Assembly: GCA_029570835.1 (NCBI GenBank)
Contig: JAKPTX010000246.1
Location: 1 to 32,342, forward strand
DNA: 32,342 nucleotides
Reading direction: 5' to 3'
Origin: Bacteroidota bacterium
GTDB taxonomy: Bacteria > Bacteroidota > Bacteroidia > Bacteroidales > WCHB1-69
In this document: positions 1 through 7,161 of the stretch, in pieces
Layout: every line of letters begins with the position of its first letter
Numbering within the stretch: position 1 is the stretch's first letter
Program-made: the position numbers and the translations under genes
Notes under the pieces: generated by a model
Databases searched by the model: none
What the model saw: only the letters and a program-made list of their open reading frames with translations
Told to the model about the DNA's origin: nothing

Positions 1-375
1 TACAACATTAGTTTGCAAATAGATATAGACATTTTTTTCCGTTTTAATATAGATTCCTTTAGCTTCAATAAAGCGAATAGTATCTGAAGGACTATTTGGT
101 ACATTACACATGATATCTTCTTTTGGAATAGCAATCACCAAAACACTATCCGGAACCACAGTAAAAGTTTGGTAAAAAGAAGTATTTGGGTTTTCAATAT
201 AGCCTGTACACAAAGTATCTCCCATAATGTAGATTAGTGCACTATCCGGCATTACATCAGAAAGGATATTCTTTGAAGAAGTAACCCAAAACTCACGCCC
301 GGCATTGGTTAGCTCCTGTGCTTGTAAGGAGAGGAAGGAAAGGGTTAATAATATTGCAATGCTGAGACGTTTCAT
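1..375 (-). CDS. Exported IgGFc-binding-domain-like protein, 5' part only
   Basis: The first 125 codons are visible; the gene runs off the left edge. The start ATG (complement of 373-375) opens a clear signal peptide, MKRLSIAILLTLSFLSLQAQ, with likely cleavage after AQA or AQ. The mature N-terminus reads ELTNAGREFWVTSSKN. The G-[RK]-[ED]-F-W-V start is typical of the IgGFc-binding N-terminal domain found in large T9SS-exported Bacteroidota surface proteins. A beta-rich pattern follows (DSVLVIAIPK, KGIYIKTEKNVYIYLQTN). If the family call is right, the unseen C-terminus probably carries a T9SS type B (gliding-motility-associated) sorting domain, but that is inference. A well-spaced promoter lies about 100 bp upstream (485-515), and a GAATTTA heptamer array sits in the 5' UTR directly before the start codon. 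Confidence 0.7.
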   Translation of the reverse strand, partial: MKRLSIAILLTLSFLSLQAQELTNAGREFWVTSSKNILSDVMPDSALIYIMGDTLCTGYIENPNTSFYQTFTVVPDSVLVIAIPKEDIMCNVPNSPSDTIRFIEAKGIYIKTEKNVYIYLQTNVV

Positions 376-376
376 T

Positions 377-408
377 GAATTTAGAATTTAGAAATTAGAA
401 TTTAGAAG
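377..408 (+). repeat. GAATTTA heptamer array
   Basis: Four 7-bp units (GAATTTA, GAATTTA, GAAATTA, GAATTTA) plus a trailing GAAG. The array ends two bases before the start codon of the minus-strand gene, so it lies in that gene's 5' UTR. The same heptamer recurs on the other strand at 2954-2985. Confidence 0.9.
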
Positions 409-484
409 TTTTGTGGTTAGAGTTTGATTTTTTGTCGCTTGTTTTCAACTTCTAATCTTCTAATTTTCAATTGGTTTGACACAG

Positions 485-515
485 CAAAGTTAGTTGTTTT
501 TTTTGTATTTGTCAA
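485..515 (-). promoter_or_regulatory. Bacteroidota-type promoter for the 1-375 gene
   Basis: On the minus strand there is TTG (515-513), 20 bp, then TAACTTTG (492-485), which fits the TAnnTTTG -7 box and TTG -33 box of Bacteroidota primary sigma promoters. Predicted start of transcription is near 478, giving a leader of about 100 nt. Confidence 0.6.
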
Positions 516-609
516 TACTTTTGTGGGATTATTTTCTAAAATTATATTAAATGTTTGATTATCAATAATATAAATGTGGAATAATCATGTTACCCTATAG
601 GGTTATGTT

Positions 610-640
610 GAAGGCGGAAGGCGGAGGGCGGAAGGCGGAA
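610..640 (+). repeat. GAAGGCG heptamer array
   Basis: Units GAAGGCG, GAAGGCG, GAGGGCG, GAAGGCG, then GAA. The order of perfect and variant (GAGGGCG) units is identical to the array at 26954-26984, so these two arrays are copies of one sequence rather than independent expansions. Confidence 0.92.
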
Positions 641-678
641 TAAAAAAAAGGCGAGAGGCAAAATCCGAAATTTCATTG

Positions 679-686
679 TACTTTTG
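679..686 (+). promoter_or_regulatory. -7 box of the redox operon promoter
   Basis: TACTTTTG matches TAnnTTTG. Transcription would start near 693, about 18 nt before the ATG at 711. This argues against the in-frame TTG at 699 as the start. Confidence 0.55.
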
Positions 687-710
687 CGGGTTGCTTAATT
701 GCGTTTTGAT

Positions 711-1895
711 ATGAAATCTCGTGGTTTAGAATGGATTGTTTTGGGGTTGCTTTCAGCACTCCTTATTTTGTTTATTTACAAGCAAATAGAAATTACTTCT
801 TCCGAAAAAGAGGGAACGGTTGTGCTGACGGAAGTGAATCAACCCGGTTGTGGAGGGTGCCCTTCCGCGTCCGAATGTGGTGGAAAGTCCGATTCGGAAG
901 GAGCTTGTGCCGAGACAACAGATGACACTGAAGAAGAGTGGAGTGATTGGGATGATTCGGGCGATGAAAGTGAGGAGTGGAGCGACTGGGAGGATTCAGG
1001 TGAAGTTGATGAAGTGAGTGCCAACCCTGCGGAGGTGAACGATGAAATCGAAGAGAGGGGCGATGAACTGGAAGAGGAAAATGGCTCTGCTGCCCCCCAA
1101 TCTTTTTTATTCCTAATAGAAAAACATTATTCAACCCTGATTCGCTTCACCATTTTGATGATGATATGGGTGCTGATTTCAATCTTTTATCATACCCGTT
1201 GGATCCATTATTTGCGTTATCCGATTCTGTTGGGCTCCCTTATTTATTTTGGTTTTATATTAGGGGGGTGCCCATGTATCTCTCTTCTTTTCAATGATAC
1301 CATCCTTCTGCTATCGGGTAACTCCACGCTACTGATCTACCCCACCCTACTGATCGTGCTGATTATCATGACCTTCCTCTTCGGAAAGATCTGGTGCGGC
1401 TGGCTCTGCCATATCGGTGCGTTGCAAGAATTTTTGTACAAAGGAGAACGTTTGCAGTGGCTTAAATCAAAGAAAAGTCAGAAAATATTGCATATCATTC
1501 AAAGTTCGGCAGTGGTGATCCTGATTATCGCTATTTTGATTACCAAAACCAATTTAGTGTGCCAATATTTTCCCTTTGTGAATATCTTTATCCTGCAAAT
1601 TTTTAATCCGATTAGTTACTTTTTGGTGGGATTGGTCATCATTTCTTCACTGTTGATTTACCGTCCCTTCTGTCGTACGGTTTGTCCGGTCGGATTGATA
1701 CTCAACTGGGTGTCGCGAATTCCTTTTGCCAAACGGGTCCGCATTTCAGAATGTAAAGAGTGCAAAAGATGTTACCGTTATTGCAAAATGGGCAGCATAC
1801 AAGGAGGTGCAATAGATATGAGTTGTATCGCTTGTGGAGAGTGTTCCCAAGCCAACTGCGAAACCATACAATTAACCAGAAAAAAAGATCAATAA
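711..1895 (+). CDS. Membrane [4Fe-4S] polyferredoxin-like protein with an acidic periplasmic insert
   Basis: 394 aa from the ATG at 711. Residues 8-24 form a membrane anchor. Residues 47-66 hold four cysteines (C47, C50, C56, C66). Residues 75-125 are very acidic and contain a duplicated EEWSDW(D/E)DSG motif. Residues about 145-325 are a multi-span membrane core. It has GCPC near 186, CGWLC near 229 (as in NapH/NosR/CcoG-type proteins) and CRTVCP near 321. The C-terminus has two ferredoxin-like cysteine clusters: CKECKRCYRYC (348-358) and CIACGECSQANC (372-383). The NapH/NosR-like fold suggests electron transfer across or along the membrane. It is 2 bp from a CxxC thioredoxin-like gene, which is followed by a CcdA-like gene, so all three probably move reducing equivalents to the cell envelope. 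The electron donor and acceptor are unknown. The acidic Trp-containing insert is not a feature I recognise from the family. Confidence 0.8.
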   Translation: MKSRGLEWIVLGLLSALLILFIYKQIEITSSEKEGTVVLTEVNQPGCGGCPSASECGGKSDSEGACAETTDDTEEEWSDWDDSGDESEEWSDWEDSGEVDEVSANPAEVNDEIEERGDELEEENGSAAPQSFLFLIEKHYSTLIRFTILMMIWVLISIFYHTRWIHYLRYPILLGSLIYFGFILGGCPCISLLFNDTILLLSGNSTLLIYPTLLIVLIIMTFLFGKIWCGWLCHIGALQEFLYKGERLQWLKSKKSQKILHIIQSSAVVILIIAILITKTNLVCQYFPFVNIFILQIFNPISYFLVGLVIISSLLIYRPFCRTVCPVGLILNWVSRIPFAKRVRISECKECKRCYRYCKMGSIQGGAIDMSCIACGECSQANCETIQLTRKKDQ

Positions 1896-1897
1896 AT

Positions 1898-2158
1898 ATG
1901 AGTCAGGAGAAGCAAATTATTATTTTGGGAGATGCCTGTGCGCATTGTAAAGTGATGGAAAATCGGGTCAGAGAAGTTGTTAAAGAGGAACAGTGGGAAG
2001 TGCCCATAACGGTGATTGGTGATATTGGACAAATCCTGAAATATGGGGTTTTAAGCACGCCTGCCCTGATTTTGGGAAAAGATATTGTGATGGTGGGACA
2101 TATCGGTAGCAAAGCTGAAATAAAAGAACTAATCGAAAATTACCTGAACTCTAATTAA
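1898..2158 (+). CDS. Thioredoxin/glutaredoxin-like small redox protein (CAHC)
   Basis: 86 aa. The start at 1898 follows the upstream stop by 2 bp; a longer in-frame reading back to 1760 only overlaps the ferredoxin gene and is rejected. The active site CAHC is at residues 14-17 (GDACAHCKVMENRV), and the cis-proline loop is VLSTPALIL near residue 53. This matches the short thioredoxin_3 (TM0996/MTH895) group. There is no signal peptide, so the protein is probably cytoplasmic and hands electrons to the CcdA-like membrane protein encoded 6 bp downstream. Similar small redox proteins sit beside ArsG-type CcdA relatives (ArsE in the arsEFG cluster), but I cannot tell an ArsE role from a general one here. 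Confidence 0.85.
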   Translation: MSQEKQIIILGDACAHCKVMENRVREVVKEEQWEVPITVIGDIGQILKYGVLSTPALILGKDIVMVGHIGSKAEIKELIENYLNSN

Positions 2159-2164
2159 TCTCAA

Positions 2165-2875
2165 ATGGAATATTTACAACACTTGATAGAAAACTCCGGT
2201 TTCCCTATTTTTTCTGCTTTTCTGATTGGACTGATGGTAACATTAAGTCCTTGTCAATTAATGAGTAACATTACTGCCATTGCATTTATTGGACGGGATA
2301 TTGAACAGAAAAGAAGAGTGATTTGGAACAGTCTGATCTTCGTTTTGGGAAGAATGGTAACCTATCTGGTTTTGGTCATCATTCTTTATTATGGCGCCAA
2401 ACAACTGCATATCGAGAAGCTATTTCAATACGTAGAACACTATTTGGGCTTTATTTTTGTCATTTTGGGCGTATTGATGCTGGACTTGATTCCGCTACGG
2501 ATTCCCGGCTTGGGCAAGATTACCAACCGGATTCAACAGCAAGGGAGCAGCAAAGGGTATATCACCGCATTTCTGTTAGGAGTACTGCTGGCATTATCTT
2601 TTTGTCCCCACTGTATCGTCCTCTTTTTCGGGATGTTAGTACCCCTCACGATAGCTTCTCCGGAAGGATTATTGCTCCCGGTCATATTTGCTATCACCAC
2701 CGGACTTCCCGTACTGATTTTTTCCTTTTTAATGGCATATAGCCTTGCCGGTATCAGCAAGTGGTACAACAAAATCAAAAATGTCGAGATCTGGGTCAGA
2801 CGAGGCGTTGCGCTGCTCTTTATCCTGATTGGACTTTACTTTATTATTTCTCACTTTTTCGGACACCAGCATTAG
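2165..2875 (+). CDS. CcdA/DsbD-type thiol-disulfide membrane transporter (possibly ArsG-like)
   Basis: 236 aa, about six membrane spans and no other domain. Two conserved cysteine sites mark the CcdA/DsbD-beta core: SPCQ (residues 28-31) in the first span and SFCPHC (about 145-150) in the fourth. The second site has an extra cysteine, as in proteins annotated as ArsG-type transporters in Bacteroidota. The family carries reducing power from cytoplasmic thioredoxin to the periplasm. The preceding CAHC protein is the obvious donor and the [4Fe-4S] membrane protein a possible partner. The substrate is not known. The stop codon at 2873-2875 is followed immediately by a GAAGGCG heptamer array. Confidence 0.8.
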   Translation: MEYLQHLIENSGFPIFSAFLIGLMVTLSPCQLMSNITAIAFIGRDIEQKRRVIWNSLIFVLGRMVTYLVLVIILYYGAKQLHIEKLFQYVEHYLGFIFVILGVLMLDLIPLRIPGLGKITNRIQQQGSSKGYITAFLLGVLLALSFCPHCIVLFFGMLVPLTIASPEGLLLPVIFAITTGLPVLIFSFLMAYSLAGISKWYNKIKNVEIWVRRGVALLFILIGLYFIISHFFGHQH

Positions 2876-3009
2876 GAAGGCGGAAGGTTGAAGGCGGAAG
2901 GCGGAATCCAATTACGAATTACGAATTACGACTGGGACTATCACTCAAAATTTAATTCTAAATTCTAAAATCTAAATTCTAAATTTAAGATTCCGAAATC
3001 CGAAATTTT
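2876..3009 (+). repeat. Run of four different heptamer arrays
   Basis: Starting on the base after the ccdA-like stop: GAAGGCG units at 2876-2906 (second unit GAAGGTT), GAATTAC units at 2911-2931, GAATTTA units on the minus strand at 2954-2985 (TTC or ATC every 7 bp at 2956, 2963, 2970, 2977), and GAAATCC units at 2995-3005. Different heptamers, same period, side by side. The phase between blocks is not kept. Confidence 0.9.
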
Positions 3010-3013
3010 TTTA

Positions 3014-3021
3014 TATCTTTG
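3014..3021 (+). promoter_or_regulatory. -7 box for the sugar kinase/permease operon
   Basis: TATCTTTG matches TAnnTTTG. Predicted transcription start is near 3028, about 23 nt before the ATG at 3051. Confidence 0.55.
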
Positions 3022-3050
3022 TTGACTATTTTATAAAAAATTATAAAGAC

Positions 3051-3986
3051 ATGAAACATCTTGCTATCGGCGTTGATATTGGGGGCACTCACGTTAGTTG
3101 TGCTGCTTGTGACATTCAAAAACAGATATACTTAGCTGATACATTTCAGAGTTCGCCGCTGAATAATCAGGGAAGTGTTCAAGAGATTATTACCATTTGG
3201 GCTGACACGATTCAGAGAACACTTGCGCAGATTGGCACGGAAAACTGCTTGGGCATCGGTTTTGCTATGCCCGGTCCATTTGATTATGTGAACGGCATTG
3301 CGCTATTTCAAGGCAACAACAAGAAATATGAAGCTTTATACGGAGTGAGTATTCCACATATGATTCGTCAAAAGTTGGGATTACCGGACACATTCCCAAT
3401 TCGTTTTATTAACGATGCTACAGCATTCGCATTGGGTGAAGACTGGCTTGGAGAGTTAAAAGGAAGCGAACGTTCCTTGGCAATCACATTAGGAACCGGT
3501 TTTGGATCAGCCTTTTTATCGGATCACCTTCCCGTAGTTGCCGGAGAGGAAGTACCGGAGTTCGGTTGCGTATGGCACCTTCCTTTTAAAGATGGAAATG
3601 CAGACGATTACTTCTCTACACGCGGCTTGGTAGGACGGTATGAACAATTGAGTGGCGAAAAGCTACCGGGAGTGAAAGAGATCGCCATGAGAGCAGATCA
3701 AGATCCTAAAGTTCAGGAACTTTTTGATGATTTTGGAGAACAATTGGCTCTCTTTCTGCACACCTGGATGACACGCTTTAGAGCAGAAAAGCTGGTAGTA
3801 GGTGGAAGTATTGCCCGGAATTTTCATCTATTCGAAAAAAAGATGAATGAAACACTGCAATCGGTTGGATCTCTTGTACAGGTCGAGTCATCTAAGCTAC
3901 TAGAGTCTGCTGCCATGATCGGTAGTGCTACGCTGGTTGATCCTTCCTATTATAAAAAAGTTGAGCACCTGCTCCCATTAATGTAA
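3051..3986 (+). CDS. ROK-family sugar kinase lacking the usual zinc motif
   Basis: 311 aa. The N-terminal phosphate-binding motif is GVDIGGTHVS (residues 7-16). GFAMPGPFD (70-78) and FINDATAFALGE (119-130) follow, with D122 as the expected catalytic base. The second phosphate motif is LGTGFGSAFL (147-156). The family is well supported. The usual ROK zinc-binding stretch (CxCGxxGC) is missing. In its place is PEFGCVWHLPFKDG (169-182), so this is a zinc-free subgroup. It probably phosphorylates an imported hexose or amino sugar in the cytoplasm. The sugar permease gene starts 27 bp downstream in the same direction, so import and phosphorylation are probably coupled. The exact sugar cannot be read from the sequence. 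Confidence 0.88.
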   Translation: MKHLAIGVDIGGTHVSCAACDIQKQIYLADTFQSSPLNNQGSVQEIITIWADTIQRTLAQIGTENCLGIGFAMPGPFDYVNGIALFQGNNKKYEALYGVSIPHMIRQKLGLPDTFPIRFINDATAFALGEDWLGELKGSERSLAITLGTGFGSAFLSDHLPVVAGEEVPEFGCVWHLPFKDGNADDYFSTRGLVGRYEQLSGEKLPGVKEIAMRADQDPKVQELFDDFGEQLALFLHTWMTRFRAEKLVVGGSIARNFHLFEKKMNETLQSVGSLVQVESSKLLESAAMIGSATLVDPSYYKKVEHLLPLM

Positions 3987-4013
3987 AAAATAAAAATTAA
4001 TAACAATTTATAA

Positions 4014-5165
4014 ATGAAACAGAATAAGATCTCTCTAAAAATTATCTTTCCTGTATTGCTCTCCTTTTTTGTGATGAGCTTTTGTGACTTGGTAGGTATT
4101 GGCGTGGACAGAGTCAAGGAGGACTTTGAATTGAGCAACACCATTGCCGGTCTGATCCCATCAGCCGTATTTCTATGGTTTTTCATTTTATCGGTACCGG
4201 TGGGAGTTTTACAAGATCGGATAGGAAAACGAAACATGCTGAATATCGGGATGAGTGTTACTGCTTTGGGACTCTTTTTCCCTTTAATCAATTACTCCGT
4301 CACTATGGTTCTCATAGGATTTGCCCTGTTGGGAATTGGGAACACTATTGTTCAGGTCTCTGCTAATCCGCTTTTAGTGGATGTAGTACCCTCCAACCGC
4401 AGATCCAGTTTTCTCAGCTTTTCACAATTTATTAAAGCCTTAGGCTCCATGATTGCCCCTCCTTTAGCGGGAATTTTGGCTGCCCAATATGGCGATTGGA
4501 AGCTGATCTTTTTGATCTTTGGTATTGTTTCCCTACTCTCTGTGATATGGTTGTATTCTGTTAAAATTGAAGAGAGTGTTAACCTGGAAAAAAGAGCTAC
4601 TTTTGGTTCTTCATTCAAGCTTTTAGGTAATCGATATATCGCATTAATGGTATTGGGAATCTTCTTAGTAGTGGGAATCGATGTGGGAGTCAACGCCATC
4701 TCCGGATCCTTTTTGAAGGAGCGATTTGGAACAGAACAAATTCTGGCAGAATCGGGACGAAGCATCTACTTTTTCGGAAAAATGTTGGGTACTTTCTTGG
4801 GAGCGATGCTCTTAACCCGCATTTCAACACGCCACTTCTTTATCGGTAGTTCCATCTTAGGATTAATCTCTATTCTTGTTTTTGCATTCATTCCTTCTGA
4901 AATGGGAGCTTTAGTGCTACTATTTATCATCGGATTGGGTTTTGCCAATATCTTCCCATTGATCTTTTCCATCACTGTTGGAAGATATCCCGATCGTGCT
5001 AATGAAATCTCCGGATTGATGGTGATGGCTATCAGTGGTGGAGCGGTAATTCCTCCATTAATGGGCTTCATCTCCGACCGTTCAGGTATTGTCGCTGCTA
5101 TCGGAGTACTGATCATCTCAGCTGTATATCTGTTGGGACTCTCATTCTCAGCAAAGGAAAAGTAG
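4014..5165 (+). CDS. MFS sugar permease (FHS, fucose/glucose-galactose porter type)
   Basis: 383 aa, about 12 hydrophobic segments. GVLQDRIGKRN near residue 63 is the MFS loop 2-3 motif (G-x-x-x-D-R-x-G-R/K). VSANPLLVDVVP near 116 resembles the FHS signature around the fourth and fifth spans. GGAVIPPLMGFISDRSG near 342 resembles the end of FHS carriers. The gene follows the ROK kinase at 27 bp, consistent with a proton-coupled sugar uptake and phosphorylation pair in the inner membrane. No other sugar catabolic gene is linked. Confidence 0.85.
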   Translation: MKQNKISLKIIFPVLLSFFVMSFCDLVGIGVDRVKEDFELSNTIAGLIPSAVFLWFFILSVPVGVLQDRIGKRNMLNIGMSVTALGLFFPLINYSVTMVLIGFALLGIGNTIVQVSANPLLVDVVPSNRRSSFLSFSQFIKALGSMIAPPLAGILAAQYGDWKLIFLIFGIVSLLSVIWLYSVKIEESVNLEKRATFGSSFKLLGNRYIALMVLGIFLVVGIDVGVNAISGSFLKERFGTEQILAESGRSIYFFGKMLGTFLGAMLLTRISTRHFFIGSSILGLISILVFAFIPSEMGALVLLFIIGLGFANIFPLIFSITVGRYPDRANEISGLMVMAISGGAVIPPLMGFISDRSGIVAAIGVLIISAVYLLGLSFSAKEK

Positions 5166-5238
5166 AAAAGTTTTTCCTATCGATTTTATCAATAGACACA
5201 ATCACTATAATTGGATAGTTATTGTCAAATAAATAGTA

Positions 5239-5246
5239 TATTTTTG
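5239..5246 (+). promoter_or_regulatory. -7 box for fhs
   Basis: TATTTTTG matches TAnnTTTG. Predicted transcription start is near 5253, about 30 nt before the ATG. A TTG at 5211 is further upstream than ideal. Confidence 0.5.
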
Positions 5247-5282
5247 CAATCTAATTTATCAACTTTTTAAAACATAACAAAT

Positions 5283-6953
5283 ATGAAATCAGACATTGAA
5301 ATAGCAAAAGCAGCCAATATGTTACCCATCAGGGCTATTGCTGCCAATTTGAATATTGACCAGGATTTAGTTGAAAAGTTTGGAAGATATAAGGCTAAAT
5401 TACCTCTCAGCTTAATTGATGAAGAGAAAGTTAAAAAAAGTAAGTTGATCCTGGTGACTGCCATCACCCCAACACCTGCCGGTGAAGGAAAAACAACCAC
5501 ATCCATTGGATTGGCTCAGGGAATGAACAAGTTGGGACACAAAACCATGGTGGTTCTTCGTGAGCCTTCGTTAGGACCTGTTTTTGGAGTAAAAGGAGGA
5601 GCTGCAGGGGGTGGTTACGCACAAGTCATCCCGATGGAAGATATCAACCTGCATTTTACCGGTGACCTGGCAGCTATTGAAAGAGCACATAACTTGTTAG
5701 CTGCACTGATTGATAATAACTTACAGAGTAAAACCAGAAAACTTAACCTGGATCCCAGAACCGTGAAATGGAAAAGAGTAATGGACATGAATGAGCGCGC
5801 ATTGCGTGACATTGTTATTGGTTTGGGTGGAACATCACAAGGAGTACCTCGTGAAACAGGATTTGATATTACAGCTGCATCCGAAATTATGGCTATCCTT
5901 TGCTTATCTGAAAGCATTGAAGATCTTAAAAATAAATTAGGCAATATCTTTATCGGGTATACCTATGATAAGAAACCAATTTTTGCCAGAGACTTGAATG
6001 CACAAGGAGCTATGGCAGCACTACTAAGAGACGCCATTAAACCTAACTTAGTACAAACTTTAGAGAATACACCTGCTTTGATTCACGGTGGACCTTTTGC
6101 GAATATTGCTCAAGGTACAAACTCCATTATTGCTACTAAAATGGGACTTTCCCTGTCAGACTATGTAGTTACTGAAGCAGGGTTTGCTTCTGAATTGGGA
6201 GCAGAGAAGTTCTTTGACATTAAATCACAATATGGCGGATTAACTCCTCATGCAACCGTAATTGTAGCCACTATCAGAGCATTGAAATATCATGGTGGAG
6301 TAGATTTAAAAAGCTTAAGTACATCTAATCCGGAAGCAGTTAGAGAAGGATTACAAAACTTGGATAAACATATTGAGAATATTCTTCACTTCAATATCAA
6401 ACCGGTAGTTGCTTTGAATAAATTTGCTACCGATTCCGAAGAGGAGATCGCTGTTTTAACAAATCACCTCAATGATTTAGGAATTCAGTTTGCTGTTAAT
6501 GATGCCTGGGCTAAAGGAGGAGAAGGTGCACTCGACTTAGCAAAAGTAGTGGTTGAAGCAGCTCAAAGTTGTTCAACTTGCTTCAGACCATTATATGAAT
6601 TTGACTGGACTATTGAAAAGAAAATCCATAAAATTGCAACTGAGTTATACGGCGCGGTAGATGTAGAGTATTCTCTTAAAGCCAGAAAAGACCTCAAAAC
6701 CATTGCTGATTTGAATCTGGAAAATCTACCCGTATGTATTGCTAAAACTCAAAAATCACTTTCTGACAACCCCAGATTATTGAACAGACCGCATGGTTTC
6801 GTTGTCAATATCCGTGAAATTGAGATTGCATCAGGTGCAGGCTTTGTGATTCCTATCGCGAGTGATATCATGAGAATGCCCGGACTACCCGAGGTGCCAT
6901 CAGCCGAAAATATCGACATCGATAATGATGGGAATATTACAGGACTATTCTAA
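5283..6953 (+). CDS. fhs: Formate-tetrahydrofolate ligase
   Basis: 556 aa, the normal length. It makes 10-formyl-THF from formate, THF and ATP in the cytoplasm. This supplies one-carbon units for purines and initiator tRNA formylation. The P-loop TPTPAGEGKTTT lies at residues 63-72 or so. The signature REPSLGPVFGVKGGAAGGGY (93-112) and the motif IPMEDINLHFTGD (116-128) follow. The C-terminus with MRMPGLPEVPSAENID is also standard. It is a single-gene unit with its own promoter and a hairpin terminator at 7003-7035. Fermentative Bacteroidales commonly keep this enzyme; nothing nearby indicates a Wood-Ljungdahl pathway. The stop codon is followed after one base by a GAAGGTA heptamer array. Confidence 0.97.
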   Translation: MKSDIEIAKAANMLPIRAIAANLNIDQDLVEKFGRYKAKLPLSLIDEEKVKKSKLILVTAITPTPAGEGKTTTSIGLAQGMNKLGHKTMVVLREPSLGPVFGVKGGAAGGGYAQVIPMEDINLHFTGDLAAIERAHNLLAALIDNNLQSKTRKLNLDPRTVKWKRVMDMNERALRDIVIGLGGTSQGVPRETGFDITAASEIMAILCLSESIEDLKNKLGNIFIGYTYDKKPIFARDLNAQGAMAALLRDAIKPNLVQTLENTPALIHGGPFANIAQGTNSIIATKMGLSLSDYVVTEAGFASELGAEKFFDIKSQYGGLTPHATVIVATIRALKYHGGVDLKSLSTSNPEAVREGLQNLDKHIENILHFNIKPVVALNKFATDSEEEIAVLTNHLNDLGIQFAVNDAWAKGGEGALDLAKVVVEAAQSCSTCFRPLYEFDWTIEKKIHKIATELYGAVDVEYSLKARKDLKTIADLNLENLPVCIAKTQKSLSDNPRLLNRPHGFVVNIREIEIASGAGFVIPIASDIMRMPGLPEVPSAENIDIDNDGNITGLF

Positions 6954-6954
6954 A

Positions 6955-6984
6955 GGTAGAAGGTAGAAGGTAGAAGGTAGAAGG
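6955..6984 (+). repeat. GAAGGTA heptamer array
   Basis: Four 7-bp units (GAA at 6959, 6966, 6973, 6980), beginning one base after the fhs stop codon and so within its 3' UTR, ahead of the terminator hairpin. Confidence 0.92.
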
Positions 6985-7002
6985 AGTTTGCGAATTACGA
7001 GG

Positions 7003-7035
7003 TTGCGGGGTTTGAGAGAGCTCCGCAATTTTTAT
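7003..7035 (+). terminator. Rho-independent terminator of fhs
   Basis: TTGCGGGGT (7003-7011) pairs with GCTCCGCAA (7020-7028) in a 9-bp stem with two G-U pairs, followed directly by TTTTTATTTT. Confidence 0.75.
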
Positions 7036-7161
7036 TTTATAGTTCTCCTGACTTGAACCTTTTAGTACTGAAAACAGTTTTGACAAAACTGATTGATTAA
7101 TTTTATATTCTTCTATATCAGTTTATTGAGGCTACTGGGATGTACCATAACATTTTTATTT

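Larger units (their letters stand above)
409..678. other. Intergenic region between the divergent 1-375 and 711-1895 genes
   Basis: I see no gene here. The region holds a promoter for the left gene (485-515), an 8-bp repeat (CTTCTAAT twice, about 449-464) related to the heptamer family, and the GAAGGCG array at 610-640. The stretch 520-600 is simple AT-rich sequence with nothing recognisable. Confidence 0.6.

Noticed and set aside
699-710. TTG start for the [4Fe-4S] membrane protein
   Set aside because: The ATG at 711 directly precedes the membrane anchor, and the predicted transcription start near 693 leaves almost no leader for the TTG.
1760-1897. 46-codon N-terminal extension of the CAHC protein
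   Set aside because: It overlaps the 3' end of the [4Fe-4S] gene in another frame and adds no family sequence. The ATG at 1898 gives the normal short thioredoxin-like protein.
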